NCBI RefSeq assembly: GCF_009296315.1
Contig: NZ_WHLY01000002.1
Span: forward strand, 6,112,501-6,176,500
DNA from: Salmonirosea aquatica
GTDB taxonomy: Bacteria > Bacteroidota > Bacteroidia > Cytophagales > Spirosomataceae
DNA length: 64,000 nt
Reading direction: 5' to 3'
This document shows positions 48,424 through 57,277 of this stretch, piece after piece. The position numbers and the translations under genes were made by a program. The first letter of the stretch is position 1; each line of letters begins with the position of its first letter. The notes under the pieces are model-generated. The model saw only the letters and a list, made by a program, of their open reading frames with translations. It did no database searches and was not told the DNA's origin.

Positions 48424-50913
48424 ATGAAAAATAAAAAAACTCCTCGTACTATGGACGCCGCCAATTTTCCATCGTTCACCCAACTATGCTGGATTGCCAT
48501 CATAGCGGGAAGCATGTGTTTATTTTCGGGGGCCATGTACGCCCAGTCGCTCGCCCGCGCCACCGTGTCGGGCCAACTTTTCGACGCCAGCGGCCAGCCG
48601 CTCGGCTTTGCCACCGTACTGCTGCTGCGGCCTGACTCGACAATGGCCAAAGGGGCCGTCACCGATACCACCGGACAGTACTTTTTTGAGGGAGTTCAGC
48701 CCGGTACTTATACCGTGGCGGGTACGATGATCGGGTACACCCGCGTTGTTTCGGCACCTTTCACAATTAAGGAAGGCCAGCTCACGGCCCGGGTATTTCC
48801 ATTGGTTTCCCGTGAAGCAAGCCAGACTTTGGGAGAAGTGAAGATTGCCGCCCAGAAGCCTTTCATTGAGCAACTACCCGACAAGACGGTCATCAATGTA
48901 GAGAATAGTATTGTAGCCAGCGGCAGCAATGCGCTGGAAGTGCTGGAGCGTGCGCCCGGCGTGCTTGTGGACAATCAGAATGAGCGCATCGTGCTGAAAG
49001 GCCGCGAAGGTACCCTAGTGATGATCGACGATAAGCCGACCTACCTTTCGGCGCAGGAAGTCATTAATTTATTGCGAAACACCCCCTCGAACAGCATCGA
49101 GGCCATCGAACTCATTACCAACCCTTCGGCTCGCTACGACGCGGCGGGCAACGCGGGCATCATTAATATCCGGCTCAAACGCGGAGCCCGCACTGATGGT
49201 ACCAACGGCAGCCTGACCATCAGCAGTGGTTACGGAAGGTACCCTAAGTCCTCCCCCGGCTTTTCGCTCAACCACCGATCGGGTAAACTAAGTCTGTTTA
49301 CCAACTACAACTACGACTACCGCAAAAGCTTCGGAAACGTGGACGCCCGGCGATATTTTGGTGAGGGCGACTCCCTGACGCGGGTACGCAACCTCGGTGA
49401 TCGGCCCAATACCAGCCAGAGCCATACATTTAAGGTCGGAGGTGATTATGCTTTGGGTAAACACACCACCGTAGGACTGATGGTCAATGGTATGTTGAGT
49501 GGTAACACTGCCCGGATCGACAACCGCAACCTGGTGTATAATGCTCAGGACCAGCTCACACAGACGGTCACCATGATCAATGCTTCCACGCGCGATATGC
49601 AGCGCCTGTCGGCCAACGCCAACCTGAAGCATACTTTCGATACGCTGGGCCGGGAAATCGTGGCGGATTTCGATATAGCTCAAGTAGGTATTCAGATTGA
49701 AGATAATATGGATACGAGGTACTTCGGGCCGGGGAATGAAGAAATCCGACCCGCCCTGCTACAACGCAACATTCCACTCTCGACCGTCACGATCCGCGCC
49801 GCCAAGGCCGACTATGTTCATCCGCTGGGCAAAGGGACCAAGCTGGAAGCCGGAGCCAAGGTGTCGTACGTCAGTTCGGACAACGACCTGCAATTCGAGA
49901 CCCGAGCCGAATCCGGTAGTTATGTACCCGATCCTCAGCGTAGCAACCACTTTCTGTACGACGAAACCATCGCGGCGGCCTACCTCAACGCCAGCCGCGA
50001 GCGGGGCAAATGGGATCTGCAGGCCGGACTGCGGGCTGAGCAAACCTACTCGGTGGGCAATTCGCTGACTTTGCAAAAAGTGGTAGATCGTCGCTATCTC
50101 AATCTATTTCCGAGCGCGTTTGTGACCTACAACGCCAGCAAGTCACACCAGTGGCGGGCGTCGTACAGCCGCCGGATCGACCGCCCCGGCTACCAGTCGC
50201 TCAACCCGTTTATTTACGTGATGGATGCCTATACCTACCGCGAAGGGAATCCGTTTTTACGCCCCCAGTACACCAATGCCTTTCAGGTTGGGTACAGCTA
50301 TAAGGGCGAAACCAGCATCAGCCTGAGCTACAACCACACTACCGACGCCATGATCGGCGTCAATGATCAAATCGGCGAGCAGGTCCGGGTGACGACGGTC
50401 AACGTGGCTACTTTCCATAATGTCAATCTGAACCTCAGCCTACCCTGGCAGCCCGTCAAGTGGTGGACGCTGCGCCCCAGCGTGGATGTGTTCTGGAATG
50501 CTTACGATGCCCAATATGCGGGTCTGCCGCTGAACTACCGCCAGTTTTCGGCCAATGCCAACCTGAACCAGAGTTTCCTGCTTCCTCATGGATTTTCGGC
50601 GGAAATCTCGGCCTTCTACAATTCACCCAGCGTGTACGGCCAGATGTTTTTCCGCAGCCAGGGGCAGGTAAGTGTAGGCTTGCAAAAAAATCTTATGAAA
50701 AAAACGGCCTCCCTGCGGCTCAATGTCAGCGACTTGTTTTACACGATGCGCAATGCCGGAACTACTAATTACGGAAACACCAATCTGTCATTTGTTTCGC
50801 GCTTCGAGAGCCGTGTGGCCCGGCTGACGTTCACCTACAACTTTGGCAACCGCAACCTGAAAGCCGCCCGGCAACGCCGTACCGGCGTTGAGGACGAGCA
50901 GGGGCGCATATAG
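48424..50913 (+). CDS. TonB-dependent-receptor-like outer membrane protein
   Basis: The 829-residue protein has a signal peptide (ending MYAQS), a CarboxypepD_reg-like domain (ATVSGQLFDASGQPLGFATV), a plug-like domain (residues about 130-230, with VLERAPGVLVDNQN) and a 22-strand-like barrel ending RLTFTYNFGNR. It is the OMP_b-brl_3 variety that lacks a SusD partner. Start context is TTAGCCATGAAA; the 10-codon upstream extension is not needed. It follows the NarL-type regulator, so may be its target. Confidence 0.87.
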   Translation: MKNKKTPRTMDAANFPSFTQLCWIAIIAGSMCLFSGAMYAQSLARATVSGQLFDASGQPLGFATVLLLRPDSTMAKGAVTDTTGQYFFEGVQPGTYTVAGTMIGYTRVVSAPFTIKEGQLTARVFPLVSREASQTLGEVKIAAQKPFIEQLPDKTVINVENSIVASGSNALEVLERAPGVLVDNQNERIVLKGREGTLVMIDDKPTYLSAQEVINLLRNTPSNSIEAIELITNPSARYDAAGNAGIINIRLKRGARTDGTNGSLTISSGYGRYPKSSPGFSLNHRSGKLSLFTNYNYDYRKSFGNVDARRYFGEGDSLTRVRNLGDRPNTSQSHTFKVGGDYALGKHTTVGLMVNGMLSGNTARIDNRNLVYNAQDQLTQTVTMINASTRDMQRLSANANLKHTFDTLGREIVADFDIAQVGIQIEDNMDTRYFGPGNEEIRPALLQRNIPLSTVTIRAAKADYVHPLGKGTKLEAGAKVSYVSSDNDLQFETRAESGSYVPDPQRSNHFLYDETIAAAYLNASRERGKWDLQAGLRAEQTYSVGNSLTLQKVVDRRYLNLFPSAFVTYNASKSHQWRASYSRRIDRPGYQSLNPFIYVMDAYTYREGNPFLRPQYTNAFQVGYSYKGETSISLSYNHTTDAMIGVNDQIGEQVRVTTVNVATFHNVNLNLSLPWQPVKWWTLRPSVDVFWNAYDAQYAGLPLNYRQFSANANLNQSFLLPHGFSAEISAFYNSPSVYGQMFFRSQGQVSVGLQKNLMKKTASLRLNVSDLFYTMRNAGTTNYGNTNLSFVSRFESRVARLTFTYNFGNRNLKAARQRRTGVEDEQGRI

Positions 50914-51121
50914 CTACCCATGAAAAATAAGTAGTGCGATAGGGTACCTAACAGGTACCTGTTCGGAATTTGGCGTAAAGAAAAAGGGCATTCGGATATA
51001 GAAAGTATCGCTTTGGAATATCTCCTTTCTGCTTTTTCTTGCCGCGCTCTATTTTTAATCCCCCACTTCGCTCCAACAAAGCGGGGACTTTACCAATTTT
51101 TTACCAATTCCATCTATTAGC

Positions 51122-51502
51122 ATGAAAACTATAATCATTTTTGCCCTGGCCGGTGCCCTGGGCCTGGCGGCTCCCGACCACCCCTGTTTCAACTCAGAAA
51201 ACCCGTCGGCCGAGATATCCGGCTACGTCGTTACCGATCACATGGCCATGTACCTGGGCTCGGATCACAAACTGCGACTCAGGTTTGGCCGCATGGAAGG
51301 AAATGCCGTTGTGGAGGTTTTGCACGGCCCACGTACCCTTTACCGCAACCACATTGACTTGCGGAAAGGGGCGCATCAAAACCTCAATCTTTCTGAGTTG
51401 GAAAATGGAAGCTACCTGATTCGCGTGACGGTTGGAAAACAGGTCACGGACAAAACCCTGGTGATCCGTCAGCATACCGAGCAATCTTACCGATTGAGCT
51501 AG
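51122..51502 (+). CDS. Small secreted protein resembling a free T9SS-type C-terminal domain
   Basis: The 126-residue protein has a short signal peptide (LGLAAPDHPC) and a single beta-sandwich: AVVEVLHGPRTLYRN, then LSELENGSYLIRVTVG and DKTLVIRQ. That last pattern resembles the Por-secretion type A tail normally found at the end of large T9SS cargo, but here it stands alone. A decayed copy of its 3' end lies at 44304-44453. Confidence 0.65.
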   Translation: MKTIIIFALAGALGLAAPDHPCFNSENPSAEISGYVVTDHMAMYLGSDHKLRLRFGRMEGNAVVEVLHGPRTLYRNHIDLRKGAHQNLNLSELENGSYLIRVTVGKQVTDKTLVIRQHTEQSYRLS

Positions 51503-51739
51503 GTACCTCACCCGAAAGCAGGCCCTTATGTACCAACGACCCACATTGCGGGGTTTAGGGCACGGGTCTGCTTTCTGTTTTGCAGGGTGGGTCAGAGCGC
51601 AAAATATTCACTCCATTACCGTTTCCTTCCGCTTCATCCGTCCAGCCATTGAATGCGCTGGCTCTGTTTCCCACTTTTGTATCGGGCTTAGTAAAAACTA
51701 GGCCTTCCGAATCTAATAGCCATTTTAAATAACAAAATC

Positions 51740-52720
51740 ATGAAAAAAGTTTTGAAGTTTTTTGGAATCTTCCTCGGTAGCGTCGTTTTGCTGATCGGCT
51801 TGTTCTGTGCCTACGTGGCCATCACAGGGGTACCTACCTACGACAAGCCCAACATACCCGAGATTTCGGTTGAGATCACCCCGGCCCGCGTGGCCCGTGG
51901 GGAGGTGATCGCCAACATCCAGTGCATGGAATGCCATGCTAACAACAAGAATCAACTGACGGGCAAGTATCTTGGTGAAGTACCGGCCATTTTCGGAAAA
52001 CTGTATTCCAAAAACATTACGCAGGACAAGGTAAAAGGGATCGGAAATTGGACGGATGGGGAGTTAATCTACTTCCTGCGGACAGGTATCCGGCGCGATG
52101 GCTCCTATGCGCCCGTAATGCCCCAGTATCCCAATGTTTCGGATGAGGATTTGAAATCAGTAGTAGCCTGGCTACGCTCCGATCGCTTTCCCGTACAGGC
52201 AGTCCCAGAAGAACCCCAGTCATCGGATCTCAGCATTGTATCCAAGCTACTGACCCATACGGTAATGAAGCCTCTGCCCTACCCGCAGCACATGATTGCT
52301 CCTCCCGATAGCACCGATCCCATAGCCTTGGGCAAATACACAGCCGATGCCGTAGGCGACTGCTTCAGCTGCCACTCCGGCGACTTAGTTGACCAGAACA
52401 AGGTACATACCGAACGCACCAAGGGGTACTATGGGGGTGGCATAGAGATGACAGGAGAAGGTGGCAAACCCGTCGTTACGGCGAACCTTACCTTCGACGA
52501 AGAAACGGGTATTGCCCGGAAGTATTCCAAAGAGCAGTTTATCAAGGCCGTAAAAATGGGCGTCCGGCCCGACGGCAGCATTCTGAGGTACCCCATGACT
52601 CCCAAGCTTGCTCTATCGGACCAGGAAGTTGGAGCAATCTATGAGTATCTGAAAACGGTACCGAAAATCAAGAACGATATCAAGCAGAAATCGACGGAGC
52701 TCGAGATTGCAAAAAAATGA
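51740..52720 (+). CDS. Di-haem c-type cytochrome
   Basis: The 326-residue protein has an N-terminal hydrophobic anchor (VLKFFGIFLGSVVLLIGLF) and haem sites CMECH and CFSCH, with Met candidates in PVMPQYPN and LRYPMTP. The layout matches the cytochrome at 42219 but with low sequence identity. The stop overlaps the next start by ATGA, so it is coupled to a membrane protein. Confidence 0.86.
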   Translation: MKKVLKFFGIFLGSVVLLIGLFCAYVAITGVPTYDKPNIPEISVEITPARVARGEVIANIQCMECHANNKNQLTGKYLGEVPAIFGKLYSKNITQDKVKGIGNWTDGELIYFLRTGIRRDGSYAPVMPQYPNVSDEDLKSVVAWLRSDRFPVQAVPEEPQSSDLSIVSKLLTHTVMKPLPYPQHMIAPPDSTDPIALGKYTADAVGDCFSCHSGDLVDQNKVHTERTKGYYGGGIEMTGEGGKPVVTANLTFDEETGIARKYSKEQFIKAVKMGVRPDGSILRYPMTPKLALSDQEVGAIYEYLKTVPKIKNDIKQKSTELEIAKK

Positions 52721-53463
52721 AAGCGATAAACGAACAAATGAATCCTTCGACAGGGTACACCCGTCAGGTGGGGTTTCTAACGATAGTATCCGGCTTACTG
52801 GCTCTGCTTTGCCTGGTACTTTCAGGCATTGCCCTGGCCGATCACCCGGATGCTTTCGCTGACCCAGTGCAGGTTCTGAGCATCCCGAATGTCAGCTCCT
52901 CACTGCTACGCTGGTCGATGCTGGCCGACCTGATGGGCTACTACCTGCTGTTACTTCCCGTCATTTTCTGGCTGCACCAATGGCTGAAGGCCCAAACTCC
53001 ATGGGCACCCCTTATAACATTCTGCGCTACCAGTTATGTATTGATCGGAGCCATCGGCGCAATCATACTGGCCGTTCTGACGCCCACATTCCTGGCTGAG
53101 TACACCGCTGCTTCTGCCGATGGAAAGGCCACGGTCCAGTTGATCTACAAAGCGGTGGTTGAAATCGTGTACGGTGCGCTCTGGAACACATTGGAAGTCC
53201 TATTGGCGGGGGCATGGTTGTTGTTTACAGGCTTTTTTCTGACCCAGTTTGGGCGGACTTTCCGCTGGGCCACTCTGCTGCTGGGAATGTTTTCAATACT
53301 CGATGGATTGGGCGAGGTGTTAGGTTTGAAAACCATCGCTGAAGTAGGACTAAATGGGTACTTGATCCTAGCTCCCATTTGGGCTATTTGGCTAGGTGTC
53401 GTGCTCTGGCTTTCGTCTCGCCATTCTGTCTCTATGACGCATCGAACCGAGTTGGCCATCTGA
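52717..53463 (+). CDS. Uncharacterised multi-pass membrane protein
   Basis: A 248-residue protein with about six hydrophobic helices (GFLTIVSGLLALLCLVLSG first). The layout recalls DUF4386-type proteins, but no motif fixes it. It is translationally coupled to the di-haem cytochrome upstream and followed by a strong terminator. Confidence 0.62.
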   Translation: MKAINEQMNPSTGYTRQVGFLTIVSGLLALLCLVLSGIALADHPDAFADPVQVLSIPNVSSSLLRWSMLADLMGYYLLLLPVIFWLHQWLKAQTPWAPLITFCATSYVLIGAIGAIILAVLTPTFLAEYTAASADGKATVQLIYKAVVEIVYGALWNTLEVLLAGAWLLFTGFFLTQFGRTFRWATLLLGMFSILDGLGEVLGLKTIAEVGLNGYLILAPIWAIWLGVVLWLSSRHSVSMTHRTELAI

Positions 53464-53492
53464 TTCTATCCTACCCAATTATATCCATTCTA

Positions 53493-53537
53493 CCAAAACC
53501 CGCAAAGCCGCTGATGAAGCGGCTTTGCGGGTTTTGG
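53493..53537 (+). terminator. Strong terminator, 20-bp stem
   Basis: Arms 53493-53512 and 53518-53537 are perfect reverse complements with loop GATGA. It ends the cytochrome/membrane-protein operon, though no long T tract follows. Confidence 0.8.
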
Positions 53538-53699
53538 ACCGAACCATAATGTGAGGTGGCAGACCAATGATGCATTGCCGAATTGTTGGCGGGATCGCTA
53601 CGCTTCACAAGCTGATTGTACCGTTTCAAAAATTTCTCCGCTGGCTAAAAGCGGACGGCCTACCAATTTTGAACCATCAAACCAAAAAATCTAGTAGCC

Positions 53700-54980
53700 A
53701 TGAAAAACAAACTCCAGCTTTTCCTTTGCTCGGCCCTCGCCGTCCTGTGCCTGGCGTGCGATCCTGACAAAGGTTCCGTCGCTCCCACGTCCGACGACAA
53801 TTCGGGTCCCCCGTCAGCCCCAGCCACCGGAGCCGTTACGCCGGTAGGTACCCCCGAAGGTACCCCCCTTACTGCCACCATCGGTCCGGCGGGTGGCTCC
53901 ATCCAGTCGGCCGACCAGCGAATCAGGATTTCGATTCCCGCCGGGGCATTGACCGAAACCAAAACCATTTCGGTGCAGCCGCTGACCAACCAATGCCCCT
54001 CGGGTACGGGACAAGCGTTCCGGCTTACGCCCCACGGCCTCACTTTCGCCAAGCCTGCTACGCTTACTTTCCAATACGATGAACAGGACGTGAAGGGATC
54101 GGCACCGGAATTCTTGCGGGTAGCCTACCAAAACGAGAAAGGAAGCTGGCAATCGCCCTCCCTGAAAAGTATCGATACAACCGCCCATAACGTGACCATT
54201 AGCACGACGCATTTCAGCGACTGGAGCCTTTTCCAAAATGTAAAGTTGACTCACGACCAACCTGGGAGCATCATCCTTGATCCGGGTGGTCAGGTTAATC
54301 TTAAAGTGTGGGGACATATCGATACACCCTCGGATAACACGGATGATCTGATAATACCCATTCCCGTCCTGCTCGATGAAAAATACATTGATTCCTGGCA
54401 GGTGGCAGCAGAAGGATCGCTGAAAAACACGAAGAGCAGCAACATTAATACCTATCAGGCTCCCAATCATATCCCGGCCAGGAACCCCGTAGCCGTCAGT
54501 GTTTTATTGAATAAAACAGTGACCATCGACGGCAGAGTGTATCGTGATCTCCGACTGGTTTCTAATGTCTTCGTAGCTCCCGAAGGTATTTCCGTGCAGA
54601 TAGACGGTGGCGCATGGCAAACCTACCCCGGCGGGGCCAACCTCAACAGTACCCAGAATGTGGTGACGGGAAAAAATGGGGCCGAATCGGCCTCAGTATC
54701 GTGGAAAGGAGCTCCCGAAGGCGTGTTTCGCTGGACGAAAAGTACCGACGTAGCCTTCAATCTATTGCAGGGACCAATGATCTACCAGCATCTGTATGGA
54801 ACTAAGAATGTACAGGTTAGCGGCGGTTCATTGAAAGTAGACAATTCGAATTTAGCCTGGGTGGTAGGGACTTTCACGGTGCAACCCGCCGGATGGGTCA
54901 GGCCTTCCACGCCCCCAAATGTGATCGGTACGGCCAACATCAAAGGCGTTTTCCGGATGAAACGTATCGGTCAACAATAG
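53700..54980 (+). CDS. Lipoprotein with ZU5-like domain
   Basis: The 426-residue protein has lipobox LCLAC and an Asp/Pro/Ser-rich linker, followed by a ZU5-like beta-sandwich: IGPAGGSI, RISIPAGALTETKTISVQP and a closing HFSDWSLF. The last 200 residues form a further beta domain. ZU5 domains often self-cleave or mediate binding; the cleavage Ser is not obvious here (HFSDW is close). Function unknown. Start context GTAGCCATGAAA. Confidence 0.7.
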   Translation: MKNKLQLFLCSALAVLCLACDPDKGSVAPTSDDNSGPPSAPATGAVTPVGTPEGTPLTATIGPAGGSIQSADQRIRISIPAGALTETKTISVQPLTNQCPSGTGQAFRLTPHGLTFAKPATLTFQYDEQDVKGSAPEFLRVAYQNEKGSWQSPSLKSIDTTAHNVTISTTHFSDWSLFQNVKLTHDQPGSIILDPGGQVNLKVWGHIDTPSDNTDDLIIPIPVLLDEKYIDSWQVAAEGSLKNTKSSNINTYQAPNHIPARNPVAVSVLLNKTVTIDGRVYRDLRLVSNVFVAPEGISVQIDGGAWQTYPGGANLNSTQNVVTGKNGAESASVSWKGAPEGVFRWTKSTDVAFNLLQGPMIYQHLYGTKNVQVSGGSLKVDNSNLAWVVGTFTVQPAGWVRPSTPPNVIGTANIKGVFRMKRIGQQ

Positions 54981-55034
54981 ATTCCAGATTTTATTCAATT
55001 ACTTACTTTTCAACTTAATAACTCTTTTTTAGCC

Positions 55035-55568
55035 ATGAAAAAAATCCTCTTCGCGCTACTGAGTGTAGCGCTTCTCAGCACAGCTTGTGAAAAAAATGTC
55101 GACGCTGGTCCCGGCGGTCATACGGCCCCCGAGGCCGTAGGCAAGTGGATGTACGGCAGCTTTGCCATGAGCGACTTCTGGTCGTACGACGGCGCGTATC
55201 AAGGCAAGCCTTTCGAGCTGGCCGTCGTCTTCGATTTCAAGCAGAATGGTACCTACGAGAAGTACTTTGTTTCCTCAGCCCGGGATTATTCCAGTTGCCG
55301 TACTGAAGCCTTCACCTATGAAAAAGGTCGGGTAGAATTCAACGAAACGAGCGGCTCATTTACGCTTACTCCCACCGATGGAAAGTACCGGGGCTTCTAC
55401 TCCTGCGCTCCCAACCGCAATTTTGACCGGAAAATGGAGCCTTCAGAAATGAAAGTACAGACATACTACTACGAAATCACAAAAGGTACCAACGGCAAGC
55501 CTAACCTGGTGGTAAAGTTCAATCAGAGCGATTCCAACATCAGTACTTTTCTGCCTACCTCATGGTAA
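55035..55568 (+). CDS. Lipoprotein of unknown function
   Basis: The 177-residue protein has lipobox LSTAC followed by EKNVDAGPGG, and a beta-rich body (KWMYGSFAMSDFWSYDGAYQ). No family is recognised. The stop region overlaps the next gene by 7 nt, and the start has the TTAGCCATGAAA context. It appears to be the first gene of a three-gene unit running to 57117. Confidence 0.7.
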   Translation: MKKILFALLSVALLSTACEKNVDAGPGGHTAPEAVGKWMYGSFAMSDFWSYDGAYQGKPFELAVVFDFKQNGTYEKYFVSSARDYSSCRTEAFTYEKGRVEFNETSGSFTLTPTDGKYRGFYSCAPNRNFDRKMEPSEMKVQTYYYEITKGTNGKPNLVVKFNQSDSNISTFLPTSW

Positions 55569-56122
55569 AGTACCTTACTTTCGTCCTGTTGCTGGTCACT
55601 TTTTTCAAAGCTCCGGCGCAATCGCTGCGGGTAGGATACTATGGCGAGACCGTCACCCACTACGGCTTGAAGGTGGCGCGTGAATGGTCGCTCCGCAGTT
55701 TCGTAAAAGAACGCAACCGGGCCCGCAGGCAGCTACTAGTGGCACCCGCCCTGGCCGTGTACCGTCATCCCCAGAACCACGTTGGACTCGTGTTTTTCCC
55801 TGAACTAACCTACCGCCGCACGAGCCGGCGCGGAGGAATCTTCGAGGCTGGGCTGGCCCCTGCATACTTCCATTATTTTCTGGAAGGAACTACTTACTCC
55901 CCCGACGAGTCCGGCGAGCTGCAACGGGTGCGTCTGGCGGGTGGAAACGCCTTTCTCCCGACGGTTTTTGTAGGGGTAGGAAAAGATTTGTCGGTGCGGC
56001 GGCAGGTACCCCTGGCGTGGTACACCCGCCTGAACGTGATGCAGCAACGGCCTTACAATACCTCAGCCCTCATGCGATTCAGTTTGGAAGCAGGTCTGAT
56101 TTTACCTTTAAAAAAGCTATGA
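55562..56122 (+). CDS. Probable outer-membrane beta-barrel protein
   Basis: A 186-residue protein with a signal peptide (ending FKAPAQS) and alternating strands (LRVGYYGETVTHYGLKVA, LVAPALAVYRHPQNHVGLVFF) that end LEAGLILPL. The pattern suggests a small barrel, but no family motif is visible. It overlaps the upstream lipoprotein gene by 7 nt and the downstream hydrolase gene by 4 nt. Confidence 0.65.
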   Translation: MVKYLTFVLLLVTFFKAPAQSLRVGYYGETVTHYGLKVAREWSLRSFVKERNRARRQLLVAPALAVYRHPQNHVGLVFFPELTYRRTSRRGGIFEAGLAPAYFHYFLEGTTYSPDESGELQRVRLAGGNAFLPTVFVGVGKDLSVRRQVPLAWYTRLNVMQQRPYNTSALMRFSLEAGLILPLKKL

Positions 56123-57117
56123 AAACGTTCTCTAAACTACTCTCTTTCGTCCTTTTACTGATGTTGCTGGCCTGCGGCGACCGCGACCCGCAACCCTTCG
56201 AGGAAAGTACCCTTTTTCTGCGGAACAAAGGAGCCGATATGCCCATCTGGGTAAAGGGAAACCGGGCATCTGACAAAATCATCCTGTATGTCCACGGTGG
56301 GCCGGGTGACTGCGCCATGTGTTACCGCTACCACCTCAAAGGGCTGGAAACCGAAGCAATGGTAGCCTACTGGGATCAGCGGGTAGCCGGGACTTCTTCG
56401 GGCAAAGTGGATGAAGGTACCCTCCGCTACGCTCAGTTCAGCGAGGATATGGGGTACGCCATCAAGCTTTTGAAAAAGCAGTACCCCGGCGCAAAAATAT
56501 ACCTGTTGGCCCACAGCTTTGGCGTGGAGCTTTCGTGGCAGTACCTGACTTCGGGCACCCACCAGCAGGAAGTGGCGGGGCTGATGGTCGTCAACGGCAT
56601 GTTTTCCTTTGCCAACTGGCTGGCCGCCGTGCGGGAATGGGCGTTGCGCGAAGCCCAAAAGCAGGGCAACACCGAAGCCGAAACCTACCTACAGGCACAT
56701 CCGGTTACGCCCGAAAATGCCGCTACCATTGAGTGGGAGCCCATCTACCGCTGGATGTACAAGCTGGGCGGAAATCCGGTATCGCTCTACGACGATGGCA
56801 AGTACCTGATCAACTATGCCTTCAACTCCCCCAATACGGCTTTGGCCCAATTTACGCACGGAAAAGCATACAGCTACTACGGAAACGTCGAGAGTCGGCG
56901 GTTTGAAAAAGGCCCCTTTTTGAAGGACATCCGTATTCCGGTCGGTCTGTTTTGGGGCGTAAAGGATGGCGTGGTACCTGTGGAAGTCGGTGAGGCGACC
57001 AAGAAAATGCTGACCAATGCCCCCGTGACCGAAGTACGTTTCGCCGAATCCTGGCATGAGCCATTCATTACCGAAACCGATAAGTTCACTAGGGCGGTGC
57101 TGGATTTCGTGCGCTAG
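56119..57117 (+). CDS. Alpha/beta hydrolase lipoprotein
   Basis: The 332-residue protein starts at the ATG overlapping the previous stop (ATGA). Lipobox LLLAC is followed by GDRDPQ. The hydrolase fold shows HGGPGD, a nucleophile segment LLAHSFGVE (Ala replaces the first Gly of GxSxG), WGVKDGVVP for the acid and SWHEPF for His, as in proline-iminopeptidase-like members. Substrate unknown. A longer frame reaching 56017 lies inside the barrel gene and is not used. Confidence 0.8.
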   Translation: MKTFSKLLSFVLLLMLLACGDRDPQPFEESTLFLRNKGADMPIWVKGNRASDKIILYVHGGPGDCAMCYRYHLKGLETEAMVAYWDQRVAGTSSGKVDEGTLRYAQFSEDMGYAIKLLKKQYPGAKIYLLAHSFGVELSWQYLTSGTHQQEVAGLMVVNGMFSFANWLAAVREWALREAQKQGNTEAETYLQAHPVTPENAATIEWEPIYRWMYKLGGNPVSLYDDGKYLINYAFNSPNTALAQFTHGKAYSYYGNVESRRFEKGPFLKDIRIPVGLFWGVKDGVVPVEVGEATKKMLTNAPVTEVRFAESWHEPFITETDKFTRAVLDFVR

Positions 57118-57210
57118 GTAGCCGCACAGTCAAGACAGGATTTGGCCCAGTTCAAATATCCTTTCTAACGCTTCACCCAACTTGCTCCTTACCCGCCGGA
57201 TGCAAGCCCA

Positions 57211-57218
57211 TACTTTTG
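57211..57218 (+). promoter_or_regulatory. -7 box before the beta-helix lipoprotein
   Basis: TACTTTTG fits TAnnTTTG, 59 nt before the ATG at 57278. Confidence 0.45.
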
Positions 57219-57277
57219 GAAAAAGTTAAAACCAATCTATAAACTACGGGTCAATCCCGAACCAATTTATTTTAGCC

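Noticed and set aside
51089-51113. Short direct repeat TTTACCAATT before the small secreted protein gene
   Set aside because: Two AT-rich 10-mers can arise by chance and no regulator site can be argued.
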